The translations under genes were made by a program, and so were the position numbers. A model generated the notes under the pieces. It worked only from the letters and a program-made list of their open reading frames with translations. It did no database searches and was not told the DNA's origin. From Euryarchaeota archaeon UBA258 (lineage in GTDB: Archaea; Thermoplasmatota; Poseidoniia; Poseidoniales; Poseidoniaceae): a stretch of 16,678 nt of DNA. Positions 6,110 through 14,444 of the stretch are shown here, one piece after another (within the stretch, counting starts at the first letter, position 1; each line of letters opens with the position of its first letter). The stretch spans positions 1-16,678 of the forward strand of contig DAPR01000044.1 in the NCBI GenBank assembly GCA_002502605.1. Direction: 5' to 3'.

Positions 6110-7825
6110 TTACCTCGCTTCCGCCGGATACCAATGCACTCTCGATGATGCATCGAGGGGTTTTGATTCGGAGGAAACGCCCGGTTCCCGTCCATCCACA
6201 GAATATTCCCAGCCCTCCCCTTCCTCGCCGTCAAAAGCAACGACGTATTCACCTAGGCCCGTTGGTTCCGAGGTGATTTCGATTCCAAGTTGCTCGCAAG
6301 CGGCAAGTGTGAGTTCGAGGGCGGTGTCATAGCCTTCGAACCCCCCCGCACTGCGAACCTCACCGTCGATGGTGAACGATACAATTTGTGTTCCTCGCCA
6401 CGACTCATCCCATGCTGGATCCCATGGCCCATCATCATCGCTCGGTGGAGTGGACAAATCTTCGACCATTTCGGCCCATTGTAAGGCAACTCCGTCAACG
6501 ATGAGAAGCCCAATTAAAACGGCATAGAGGCTGAAAAATTTGACCATTGAAGCATGGTTTTTTCTCAGCAACTGAATGGCTGCGCCACCAAGAGAGAGGA
6601 ACAAGAGGAATACGATTCCCTGGGCCATCCAATCAAATTCAAGCCGTTCGTCACCTGCAATTGGTTGAGCGTCTTTTGATGCGGATGTGAAGACAAAAAC
6701 AACGCCATCGTCGCTTCCAAACGCTAGATATTCCCCTTCACTCGTACCGTAATAACCGGGTGATGATGTGCCATACCCGTCAGCGCCGGTGTTTACAGTC
6801 GTTAGAACCAATGATCCATTTGAAGCAATTCGAATGAGTCCCCAGCCAATTGTTTCATCGTTGTATGGGAGCATGAATTGCCCGTGATGGACAGCACCGA
6901 TTTCACCGTTTGATCGGAAAGGTGCCCGGTCAGTTTGGTAGCATTCAATCGCACAATCAAACAGCCGTATGGCCTCAGAATCTGCGGAAACAACAGTGCT
7001 TCCAACCGCAATAGGAATGGCAGGCGATGGGCCGATGGGAAGACGTGCTGAGACTGTTAGGGTGGTCGTGTTAACGATGCTCACCGTGCCGCCATTGGCG
7101 CCTTGGCTTTGAACAAAAAGGCCAGAAGGGGTCAAGAGCGGAGCGTGTCGAATTTTCCCATTCTGGAGGTCCAATGAACGGACTTCGCCGCTGTGAGAAA
7201 CGGCCCAAAGCACACCGTCCTCATCGCCGAGAAGGTATTCACCCTCGACGACTGAAACTCCATTTCGCCATCCTAATCCTGTGCTGGCTTCCATTTCAAC
7301 AGCGCCGTTGGATGCACAAAGGGCGACCACGCCTGAACGGGTCGGCACCACGATTCGATCATTCTCATGCTCCATCGAGCCACTGATGCCCCAAGTGATC
7401 GCTTTTGATTGGTGCGTCCATAACACGCTACCATCGGCAGGCTCCCTCGCTTCAATCAGCCCATCTGACCAGCCGATAATGAGCATGTTAGGCCATGAAC
7501 CGCAGGCGCCATTTCCCGCATCGACAACCATGAGAGGTGCCATATCATGACGCGTTGAGTTCGGGTTTCCAAAGGACCATAGAAGATCTCCTTCGAGGTT
7601 GAAAGAAGACACTGAGGGGCCGTCATTGCCCCCCCATGAAGCGGAGGTGCGGACAAACATGGCGTCGTCGTGAAAAAGAGGGGCCGTGGTGATGTATACA
7701 TCACCGAAATTATGCTCCCATCCAAGATTGAATTCATCATCGAATGCTGATTGTTGGGCTGTCGCTTCAAACGAGGGAAGCATCAACACGACGAGCGCAA
7801 CAAGGAGGAGAGGACGACGGTCCAC
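6110..7825 (-). CDS. Membrane-anchored PQQ-like beta-propeller with C-terminal DUF4430-like domain
   Basis: The 571-residue product has a signal peptide (residues 5-23) and then about 360 residues of repeated beta-propeller blades of the PQQ/WD-like type. The blade pattern is DG-x-x-x-A-x-x-x-x-G, for example SDGLIEAREPADGSVLWTH, SRSGVVAL-like and DEDGVLWAVSHSGEV segments. Two transmembrane helices follow (about 401-421 and 429-447) with a short basic loop between them, so both ends should face outside. After an acidic, Trp-rich linker (458-476) the tail (481-569) matches DUF4430: GLGEYVVAFDGEEGEGWEYS, then VDG and a terminal SRVHWYP. DUF4430 is related to the C-terminal domain of transcobalamin-type proteins and often accompanies ECF vitamin transporters. 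The start is GTG at 7825, six bases after the GatE stop. A role as surface binding protein for the downstream S component is inferred. Confidence 0.78.
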   Translation of the reverse strand: MDRRPLLLVALVVLMLPSFEATAQQSAFDDEFNLGWEHNFGDVYITTAPLFHDDAMFVRTSASWGGNDGPSVSSFNLEGDLLWSFGNPNSTRHDMAPLMVVDAGNGACGSWPNMLIIGWSDGLIEAREPADGSVLWTHQSKAITWGISGSMEHENDRIVVPTRSGVVALCASNGAVEMEASTGLGWRNGVSVVEGEYLLGDEDGVLWAVSHSGEVRSLDLQNGKIRHAPLLTPSGLFVQSQGANGGTVSIVNTTTLTVSARLPIGPSPAIPIAVGSTVVSADSEAIRLFDCAIECYQTDRAPFRSNGEIGAVHHGQFMLPYNDETIGWGLIRIASNGSLVLTTVNTGADGYGTSSPGYYGTSEGEYLAFGSDDGVVFVFTSASKDAQPIAGDERLEFDWMAQGIVFLLFLSLGGAAIQLLRKNHASMVKFFSLYAVLIGLLIVDGVALQWAEMVEDLSTPPSDDDGPWDPAWDESWRGTQIVSFTIDGEVRSAGGFEGYDTALELTLAACEQLGIEITSEPTGLGEYVVAFDGEEGEGWEYSVDGREPGVSSESKPLDASSRVHWYPAEAR

Positions 7826-7831
7826 GAAAAC

Positions 7832-9862
7832 TCACTCCATCGTTTTTTGAATCGCTTCGCGTAATAGAGCGCTGACCATCTTTCCATCTGCTGCTCCGAC
7901 AGCCTGCATGACGACGCCCATGAGAGGGCCCATTGCCCCCATACCTCGTTCTTTAACGAACGCTTCACGTTCTAAAACGATGGCCTGAATGGTCCCGGCG
8001 AGATCCCCCGCATCGGCAGGTTTGTGCCCATGAGCCTCCCCATAGGCTGCTATTTCATCCAAGGTTGGCTGACTTCCAGCGAATGCAAGGATGATTTCGT
8101 TCATCGATTCTCGAGTGATGTCCCCTTGTTCCTTGACTTTGAGGACCTTCGCGCACAACATAGGATCTGCCTCATCGTTTTCCAAAACAACGCTGGCCCA
8201 TCCCTTGTGCGGAAGATCTTGCCCGTGAAGGACGAAGACATCATCAAGTTCGCGTGCCACAAGTTGCTTGGCTTGATCCGCTGAAACATCATACGATTGC
8301 ATCCGTTGCGAGCGTTCATCATCGCTCATTGGAAGGGATTCAAGGGTTGAACTCCAACGCTCGGCATCGATAGCGATGGATGGCACATCCGTTTCCGGGT
8401 ACATGCGGGCTCCGCCGGGAAGTGGGCGCATTGGCGCTGTCGTGCCGTCTTCTGGTGCACCTTTTTTGACCACGACGTTTCGAACTTCTTGTGGAATTCG
8501 ATGCCATGCTGCACGGGCTCGGTGAAGCACGCTTTCCAGGGCAAGTTCGGCTTGCCACTGTGGGGCTAAGCAGAGGATGAACCCGTCTGTTGGCTCAAGT
8601 GCGAGGTTTTGTCGAACCAAATCAACGTGCTCTTGCTCAATCCCATAGGCCGGTAATTCATCAGAGTGAAACACGCCTTTGACGCCAGCAAGTTTTGCTG
8701 CGCCCGCTAACTCCCGACCCAAACGAGGCATTTGGGAGCCTTCTTTGTCCATTGATTTTTGACCAATTTTCCCAGCAAGTCCAGCAAGCGGTAAACACAG
8801 CATAGTGTGCTCTTTTTCAAGCCCAGTTTGGACCATTTTCGATTCACAAGAAGTGAAGCATTCCGAGACATCAACCAAGCGAAGTGGAAGATGGCTTGCC
8901 ACCGCGACTGCGACTTCCGATTCAAGGGAATCATCGTCACTTCTTCGATCTGGGGGCAGCATAGGAAGGTCGAGCATGCTTCGTAAATCGTTGGTCAAGC
9001 GATAGAAATGGAGTTGGCGGGACATCTCCAAACGAATGATGCGTGGAATCCAGTTGAGGTCTTGGCACCCTTTGATTTCGACACGGTCGCCACACGCCAA
9101 TGATACATTGAGGTCTTGACGTATGCTTCCAAGACCACGGCGTACGCGTCGTGTTTGCCGCAGCACCCTGCCAAGGGCCATCGATGTGATCTTGGCATGC
9201 TCGGGAGAGGTGACGTCTGGGGCTGTTGCGATCTCTATGAGGGGCAAGCCAAGACGGTCAAGGTTGTAGATGACTTGTTCACCGTTGGGCGTGGTCAGTG
9301 TGTCCAATTTCCGTGCGCTGTCCTCTTCAAGGCAGAGAACGTCGATTCCGACAGGACCTCCTTCGGTGGACAGTGTTCCATCGGTGGCAATCAGCGATGT
9401 GCGTTGGAACCCACTGGTGTTTGAACCATCCACAACGGTCTTACGCATGGTTTGCAAAAGCGATACTGGTTTTGCCTCAAGAAGGGCTGAAACGGTAAGT
9501 GCGATTTGTATCGCCTCATCATCATGGTCGAGCGGAGGTTGATCGTCGAGTTCAATCAACCCTGCATTTGGGCTTTGAACATAAACAAACGAGCGATTTC
9601 GACGGCTTTCAAAGCGTGCTGCGATGTCAATAGCGCCGCCTTCGCCTCGGGCTGGGCGTAGCTTCCTTGAGAACCTCTTCCAATCTTTTGGCACCGTATC
9701 AATGGTCACATCATACAGCACCCCGGGCTGGCGAGAATGCAGTTTGCCTGTAGCTAATTGCTGGTGAACCTCGATCCCACACATGAACCCGAGTTGCTCG
9801 GGTGAAAGTGACGCTGCGTCGTCGACATCGCCAACGGGCTCGGTCGTCTGAGGTTCCGCCAT
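7832..9862 (-). CDS. gatE: Glutamyl-tRNA(Gln) amidotransferase subunit E
   Basis: GatE, with GatD (not in this window), converts Glu-tRNA(Gln) to Gln-tRNA(Gln) in archaea. The product has about 676 residues from ATG 9862. Numbered from the alternative TTG at 9889, it shows the GatB/GatE opening GIEVHQQL (38-45) and FSRKLRPARGEGGAIDIAAR (73-92). RKTVVDGSNTSGFQRT (149-164) and LEEDSARK give the kinase-site signature, followed by GSIRQDLNVS and the GAD-type insert characteristic of GatE rather than GatB (about 285-440). The PETDVPS segment and a YqeY-like C-terminal tRNA-binding domain follow. The cysteines usually found just after the HQQL motif (LFC-x-C) are absent, reading LHSRQ. ATG 9862 has GGGTGG four bases upstream and is preferred over the TTG. 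Confidence 0.95.
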   Translation of the reverse strand: MAEPQTTEPVGDVDDAASLSPEQLGFMCGIEVHQQLATGKLHSRQPGVLYDVTIDTVPKDWKRFSRKLRPARGEGGAIDIAARFESRRNRSFVYVQSPNAGLIELDDQPPLDHDDEAIQIALTVSALLEAKPVSLLQTMRKTVVDGSNTSGFQRTSLIATDGTLSTEGGPVGIDVLCLEEDSARKLDTLTTPNGEQVIYNLDRLGLPLIEIATAPDVTSPEHAKITSMALGRVLRQTRRVRRGLGSIRQDLNVSLACGDRVEIKGCQDLNWIPRIIRLEMSRQLHFYRLTNDLRSMLDLPMLPPDRRSDDDSLESEVAVAVASHLPLRLVDVSECFTSCESKMVQTGLEKEHTMLCLPLAGLAGKIGQKSMDKEGSQMPRLGRELAGAAKLAGVKGVFHSDELPAYGIEQEHVDLVRQNLALEPTDGFILCLAPQWQAELALESVLHRARAAWHRIPQEVRNVVVKKGAPEDGTTAPMRPLPGGARMYPETDVPSIAIDAERWSSTLESLPMSDDERSQRMQSYDVSADQAKQLVARELDDVFVLHGQDLPHKGWASVVLENDEADPMLCAKVLKVKEQGDITRESMNEIILAFAGSQPTLDEIAAYGEAHGHKPADAGDLAGTIQAIVLEREAFVKERGMGAMGPLMGVVMQAVGAADGKMVSALLREAIQKTME

Positions 9863-9866
9863 GATG

Positions 9867-9872
9867 CCACCC
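9867..9872 (-). promoter_or_regulatory. Ribosome binding site deciding the gatE start
   Basis: GGGTGG on the minus strand lies four bases before the ATG at 9862. The TTG at 9889 lacks a comparable signal. Confidence 0.4.
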
Positions 9873-9907
9873 ACGCGTTCATCCTTCAAGATTGAACCCC
9901 TCGGACA

Positions 9908-12028
9908 TCATGCCATTCCGTGGGTGTCGTAGCCGCCTGGCCTGTACAACTTACCATCTTGATGGAATTTATCAAGAATATCTTCCGCAGCACCTCGGTC
10001 AATTTTATGGCGTTCTGCTTCATTGAGCACATCGTTATGTTGTGCTACGCCTCCATTGGCAACAGCGAGGGTGGATACAATATCGAGCATTACCCTTTGA
10101 CGGTTTCGAGCTGAACCTTTCTGTCCTGTGTGCAGAGCGGTCTCATCGTAGTTGCCACCCATTAATTCCATTCGCCACAGCTTTGTGATTCGAATAGCAC
10201 GGTCAGCATCATCTGTTGTGGCTACTTGGGACAAGCGTATACGTGCACTTGCTTCAGCCAAGCGAGCAAGTGCTTCGAGTGAACGGGCGGTGATGGCAAC
10301 AGTGTCGCTAAAGTCGCCAATTTGTTTCCTTGTTTCGACATAGAAGTTGACGATTTTGTCCCTTGCTTCGGATTCCAATGACGGATGGATGCTGCGCTTA
10401 GCATAAGCGATGTACTTCCGGATTAAATCACGGGACAGTACTTCTCCATGCTCTTTTGTTTTCTTAACACCGGATTCAGCCGATGTTTTTGTTGGATCGG
10501 GGGCTGATCCTTCATTGACGAGCAACTCACTCACGCCAAGTAAACGATTGTCAATAATGTGCTTAGCAATCTTAGCGTCTTTTTCCATTTCGGGGTCATC
10601 GGTGAGCAACCAAATGATATCGAAGCGAGAAACGAGCGGGGGGGCGAGATTAATTTGTGCCGTAAACGGGGTTTCTGAGACCGGTTCAAACCGGCCGCTC
10701 TTCGGGTTGGCTGCTGCCAAAACAGCGCATCGAGTTCGGAGGCTGGCGTTAATGCCCGCCTTTGAAATCGAGATTTTCTGTTGCTCCATAGCTTCGTGCA
10801 TGCTTGAACGATCGCCCTCATTCATCTTGTCGAATTCGTCGATGGCTGCGAGGCCCAGGTCTGCAAGAACAAGCGCGCCTGCTTCCAATGTCCACCGCCC
10901 ATCTGCTGCTGCATCTTGTACTGCTGCTGCGGTCAGACCAGCAGCAGAAGCCGATTGACCGGAGGTGAACCGTCCACGTGGAGAAATATCGGCCATGTAA
11001 TTGAGCAACTGGGACTTTGCAACACCGGGATCGCCCATAAGCAAAATGTGAAGATCGCCACGATTGCGTGTACCATCGGTGTTCAAGCGAGCCACGCCGC
11101 CAAACAACTGAAGCATGAGCGAACGCTTGACCTCTGTCATGCCAAAAATCGAAGGAGCAATGCTGTTTGTGAACACATCGTAAATGTCAGATCTCCGAGA
11201 GAGTTCCTTGATTTCTAATTCTTCATCTTCGGTGATGACGATTTCCTCCAGCGGTATATTTTGTCGCTCAAGAGAATGAATCCTCAGAAAGATATCGAAC
11301 ACAGGGGTGTCTTTACCACCTTTCCGTTGAGAGCGGATGAACAACACGCCGTTGGCTTTCACACGGTCCCCTGGATTGAGTTTGCCAGCAAGATCGTGTT
11401 CTACAATGCACAGGATTCGTTCAGGCTGAATTCCACCCTTCATTTGCTCAGGCAGTTCCTGTAATTCGACGAATTGGGAATTGATGAGGATTGAATCTTG
11501 CTGCTTCAATTCAAAGCGAGTTTGCCGCTTTGCCCGACCGCATCCACCGTCGATTTGTTGGCATTCGATGGGCTCGATCAGTTCTTGTTCATTTGGCTGG
11601 TTGATGACCATGGTATGGCCACATCCTACGCATTCGAAAGTCGCAGCATAAATTCGTGGTCGTACACCTGTGATTTTTGTAGCTACGGCATCGATGGCAA
11701 GCATGTGACTGATGTCATCTGCTCTGAGTTGGGATACGGTTCGAATTTGGTCGCTTGGGAGATGAACGATGCGAACAAAGGGGTACATGTTGCTGTGACC
11801 TGCGTCCAAGAGGAATTGTCGAAGGGCTTGATTTGATGCGTGAAAGTGGAGTTCGGGGTGCTCCACGATATCGTGTGCAAATTCGTGGTCAAAGCCTTCG
11901 ATGACGCGATAGGAGACCTCAAGAGATTGCTCGTCCGGCCACATCTGTGCAAGGTTATGCACGGCTTCAGCGAAGTGGTCTTGAATCAGGGAAGTCCAGC
12001 GGGCTGGGAGATCGAATTCTTGCAACAT
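9908..12028 (-). CDS. mcm: Replicative minichromosome maintenance (MCM) helicase
   Basis: MCM is the hexameric 3'-5' helicase that unwinds origins and forks. The product from ATG 12028 is 706 residues. Numbered from the alternative ATG at 12142, it shows the N-terminal domain with a zinc-binding set C171-x2-C174 ... C194 ... C201. The AAA+ domain has Walker A GDPGVAKS (370-377), Walker B IDEFDKM (434-440), the sensor-1 region AAANPKSGRF, and the arginine finger SRFD (505-508). A C-terminal winged-helix tail follows (about 660-744). No intein interrupts it. The start at 12028 is chosen because AGAGGTG lies six bases upstream and the length then matches archaeal MCMs of about 670-700 residues; the 38-residue extension from 12142 looks unlike coding sequence. 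It is the first gene of the minus-strand block and precedes gatE by 45 nt. Confidence 0.96.
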   Translation of the reverse strand: MLQEFDLPARWTSLIQDHFAEAVHNLAQMWPDEQSLEVSYRVIEGFDHEFAHDIVEHPELHFHASNQALRQFLLDAGHSNMYPFVRIVHLPSDQIRTVSQLRADDISHMLAIDAVATKITGVRPRIYAATFECVGCGHTMVINQPNEQELIEPIECQQIDGGCGRAKRQTRFELKQQDSILINSQFVELQELPEQMKGGIQPERILCIVEHDLAGKLNPGDRVKANGVLFIRSQRKGGKDTPVFDIFLRIHSLERQNIPLEEIVITEDEELEIKELSRRSDIYDVFTNSIAPSIFGMTEVKRSLMLQLFGGVARLNTDGTRNRGDLHILLMGDPGVAKSQLLNYMADISPRGRFTSGQSASAAGLTAAAVQDAAADGRWTLEAGALVLADLGLAAIDEFDKMNEGDRSSMHEAMEQQKISISKAGINASLRTRCAVLAAANPKSGRFEPVSETPFTAQINLAPPLVSRFDIIWLLTDDPEMEKDAKIAKHIIDNRLLGVSELLVNEGSAPDPTKTSAESGVKKTKEHGEVLSRDLIRKYIAYAKRSIHPSLESEARDKIVNFYVETRKQIGDFSDTVAITARSLEALARLAEASARIRLSQVATTDDADRAIRITKLWRMELMGGNYDETALHTGQKGSARNRQRVMLDIVSTLAVANGGVAQHNDVLNEAERHKIDRGAAEDILDKFHQDGKLYRPGGYDTHGMA

Positions 12029-12234
12029 CTTGGGCACCTCTGGACGTTCTTGACCTACCGAACTTTCATTCTGTGGCGTCAACTGTTTATGAGCGTATCT
12101 TTGAACAATTGCCACCCCTTCGTTTCCACTGCAAAATAGCATGAGCGAAGTCCCCCGTTTTCTCCTAACTCAGGCGTCCACTGACGAAGCGCCAACACCG
12201 CATCATCCATGTGTCATCACCCCGACGCAGAACC
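12029..12234. other. Divergent intergenic region between mcm and the esterase gene
   Basis: This stretch of about 206 bp lies between the two preferred starts and should hold promoters for both directions. Toward mcm I see only weak A/T-rich candidates (around 12086-12095 and 12131-12138). Toward the esterase I see no convincing TATA element or Shine-Dalgarno. Alternative starts for mcm (12142) and the esterase (GTG 12211) lie inside it. No RNA gene was recognised. Confidence 0.4.
12035..12041 (-). promoter_or_regulatory. Strong ribosome binding site for mcm
   Basis: The minus strand reads AGAGGTG, matching six bases of the archaeal SD consensus GGAGGTG, with a six-base spacer to the ATG at 12028. 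It is the clearest SD I found in the window and supports the shorter MCM start. Confidence 0.6.
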
Positions 12235-13257
12235 ATGCCCGCCCACGCCTTTGCCCCCACCCGTGGCCTGCTCGAGCGATGGAGTTTTGATTCTCCTTTG
12301 TTGGCCAACCGTTTGGATGATCCAACGGAGCGTGAGGTCTTGGTTCACATTGCACCCGAAGGGCTCACAGCCATGGAAGGCGGGCAGCCATTACCTGTCA
12401 TCATCTACCTCGCACCATTTACCTCATCAGGGGCGGCTCGAGCAGGGTGGAAGGCGTTCGCTGAAACGCTACCTCAACGGCATGAGCGCCTGGTTGCCTC
12501 GGGAGCGATGCAACCGGTGATCCTGGTCATGCCTGACACATTCACGAGTCTTGGAGGAAATCAATTCGTTGACTCACCAGTCCTTGGCCAATGGTCGACA
12601 TGGCTGTCCACTGACCTCAAATCAGAAGTGAAGAAACGCTACGCAACGAACGGCCGGTTCGGTCTTGTGGGCAAATCCTCTGGCGGGTATGGCGGTCTTG
12701 TCAACGCTATGTTGGCGCCGGAGTGTTGGGATGGTGTGGCTTGCCATTCTGGCGATGTCGGCTTTGAGTTGATGTTCAAGCCAACTTTCGCTGAGACGTT
12801 GACCCATGTAGCCCGGTATGGTTCCGCTGCAGCCTATGTGGATCATGTGCGCAATGCTGCAAAGCTCTCTGGCCCAGATTTTCACAGTTTGATGATTTGT
12901 GCAATGGCGGCCTCATACGACCCTCGGGCACCTACGGAATCAAACCCGCTGGGTGTTGTCTTACCGGTTGATTCGACCACTGCCCGTCTGGATGAAACGG
13001 CATGGGCAAAGTGGCTTGCATTTGACCCCTTAACCATGATTGAAAGCGGCTCTAGCAACCTTCAGAACCTCGCTGCATTATGGATTGATTGTGGCAATAA
13101 GGACCAATACCACATTCAGTATGGTTCTCGATTGCTGGTGGAGCGGCTCACATCTCTTGGGGTCGAACACCATTGGGAAGAATTCGATGGAACTCACTCG
13201 GGAATCGACCACCGGCTGGACTTGAGTCTGCCATTTCTCTCAAAAGCACTGAACTGA
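12235..13257 (+). CDS. Alpha/beta-hydrolase, putative esterase (esterase D / S-formylglutathione hydrolase-like)
   Basis: The 340-residue product (348 if the GTG at 12211 is used) resembles the putative esterase family PF00756. Numbered from the GTG, the N-terminal strand is followed by PLPVIIYLAPF (60-70) and then VILVMPDTFTSLGGNQF (103-119). The nucleophile elbow is GLVGKSSGGYGG with S156 in G-x-S-x-G. The likely acid is D298 in CGNKDQY, and the likely catalytic histidine is H329 in FDGTHSGIDHR, which gives a complete triad. There is no signal peptide, so it is probably cytoplasmic. It hydrolyses an ester or thioester of unknown identity, and assignment to S-formylglutathione hydrolase would be overreach. 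It lies nine nt before purM in the same direction and is likely cotranscribed with it. Confidence 0.82.
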   Translation: MPAHAFAPTRGLLERWSFDSPLLANRLDDPTEREVLVHIAPEGLTAMEGGQPLPVIIYLAPFTSSGAARAGWKAFAETLPQRHERLVASGAMQPVILVMPDTFTSLGGNQFVDSPVLGQWSTWLSTDLKSEVKKRYATNGRFGLVGKSSGGYGGLVNAMLAPECWDGVACHSGDVGFELMFKPTFAETLTHVARYGSAAAYVDHVRNAAKLSGPDFHSLMICAMAASYDPRAPTESNPLGVVLPVDSTTARLDETAWAKWLAFDPLTMIESGSSNLQNLAALWIDCGNKDQYHIQYGSRLLVERLTSLGVEHHWEEFDGTHSGIDHRLDLSLPFLSKALN

Positions 13258-13260
13258 AGG
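13256..13260 (+). promoter_or_regulatory. Candidate ribosome binding site for purM
   Basis: GAAGG overlaps the esterase stop codon and lies six bases before the ATG at 13267. A second candidate, GGAAGGGG at 13302-13309, sits before the ATGs at 13312 and 13324, so it does not settle the start. Confidence 0.35.
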
Positions 13261-13266
13261 TTCGGA

Positions 13267-14436
13267 ATGTTGAGGCGGTTGATTCATCAAACGCCTTTCT
13301 GTGGAAGGGGTATGGCCGAACCCATGGATTACGCTAGCGCTGGCGTCGATATTGACCTTGAAGGCTCGGCAGTTGCCTCGCTCATCGCTTCGCTTGGGCG
13401 CTCCACACGCCAACCAGGAACACCCGGAGCACCCGTGGATTTGCCGGGTGGCTTTGGTGGTTTAATCGAATTTGGTGATTCGTTGCTCGCACTCGCTACA
13501 GATGGTGTTGGAAGCAAACTGCAGATTGCTTCGGCCCTCAATCAGTGGGGTGGCGTTGGCATAGACTGCATGGCCATGAACGTCAATGATCTGCTCTGTG
13601 TCGGTGCTGAACCAATTGCATTTGTTGATTATGTGGCCGTACCTAAACCCGATCCGGAAACACATGCTGCGCTTGGTGCATCCTTGGCCGAAGCGTGCCG
13701 CTTGGCGCGAGTCACTCTTGCCGGCGGCGAGACCGCTTCTTTGCCGGGAATCGTGACCGAACTCGATTTGTCAGGCACCGCTCTTGGCTACGTCAAGAAA
13801 GGAGATACCATCACTGGTGAGAACCTCAAATCCGGTGACGTGCTGATTGGATTGCCTTCCTCTGGAATTCACTCCAATGGCTATTCTCTGGTTCGAAAGG
13901 TCATGGAACACACCGGGGCACAGTACACTGATGAGGCCCCATTTGCTGTCGCCAGCATTGGTCGATCCGTTCTTCGTTTTGAGGGACAGGAAGGCATGCC
14001 GTTCACCTTGGGCGAAGTGTTCCTTAATCCAACCAAAATTTACTGTGACCCTGTTGTCGATATGCTCCATGCATGCGCCACCGACGAAGTGGCGTTTTCA
14101 ATTGCTGATTTGCACGGCATTTGTCACGTGACTGGCGGTGGCCTATCGAACCTCTTGCGCCTGCATGACAGCCTCGGTTGGCACATTGATGCACCGCTCC
14201 AACCTCACCCCGAGTTTGAATGGCTACAGAGCGTTGGCGGCATTGAAACGCGTGAGATGTACCGCACCTTCAACATGGGCTGTGGCATGATCATCGCCGT
14301 CGATGCTGAACATGCTTCAGACATCTGTGATTGGCTTGCTCAAAGGCTGACTGGTGTCGCCATTATCGGCAGCGTCAACGACGCAGGCCACAAGGTGACC
14401 CACGCCATTGAGGGCGTTGAATTCACGCACTATTGA
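13267..14436 (+). CDS. purM: Phosphoribosylformylglycinamidine cyclo-ligase (AIR synthetase)
   Basis: PurM closes the imidazole ring in de novo purine synthesis: FGAM plus ATP gives AIR. The 389-residue product shows the family order DYASAGVDID (21-30), LATDGVGSKLQIA (76-88), GIDCMAMNVNDLLCVGAEPI (98-117), LAGGETASLPG, GDVLIGLPSSGIHSNGYSLVRK, NPTKIY, ICHVTGGGLSNLLR and MYRTFNMGCGM. All key ATP-binding and catalytic regions appear intact. The first 15-19 residues from ATG 13267 are not typical of the family. Starts at 13312 or 13324 would place the conserved DYASAGVDI near the N-terminus as usual, but ATG 13267 has a GAAGG at good spacing. It ends four bases from the convergent CD36-like gene. 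Confidence 0.95.
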   Translation: MLRRLIHQTPFCGRGMAEPMDYASAGVDIDLEGSAVASLIASLGRSTRQPGTPGAPVDLPGGFGGLIEFGDSLLALATDGVGSKLQIASALNQWGGVGIDCMAMNVNDLLCVGAEPIAFVDYVAVPKPDPETHAALGASLAEACRLARVTLAGGETASLPGIVTELDLSGTALGYVKKGDTITGENLKSGDVLIGLPSSGIHSNGYSLVRKVMEHTGAQYTDEAPFAVASIGRSVLRFEGQEGMPFTLGEVFLNPTKIYCDPVVDMLHACATDEVAFSIADLHGICHVTGGGLSNLLRLHDSLGWHIDAPLQPHPEFEWLQSVGGIETREMYRTFNMGCGMIIAVDAEHASDICDWLAQRLTGVAIIGSVNDAGHKVTHAIEGVEFTHY

Positions 14437-14444
14437 TGCATCAA
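14433..14444. repeat. 12-bp perfect palindrome spanning two convergent stop codons
   Basis: TTGATGCATCAA covers the TGA of purM (14434-14436) and the TGA of the opposing gene (14441-14443) symmetrically. It could be coincidence of two facing TGA codons, or part of a bidirectional end signal. No T-tract typical of archaeal termination is evident next to it. Confidence 0.35.

Noticed and set aside
10410..10958. 182-codon open frame on the + strand inside mcm
   Set aside because: It lies fully antisense to the conserved AAA+ region of mcm, has no recognisable domain, and is explained by codon-bias shadowing.
9908..12028. Possible intein in mcm, common at this locus in archaea
   Set aside because: Walker A, Walker B and arginine-finger regions are contiguous with normal spacing and no splicing motifs.
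12211..12234. GTG at 12211 as the esterase start
   Set aside because: The ATG at 12235 is in the same frame and the eight extra residues (Ser/Pro/Arg-rich) look non-conserved; neither has a clear SD, so this is a preference, not proof.
12209..12520. ATG-started 103-codon frame at the start of the esterase
   Set aside because: It is in a different frame from the conserved hydrolase and stops early with proline-rich, motif-free sequence.
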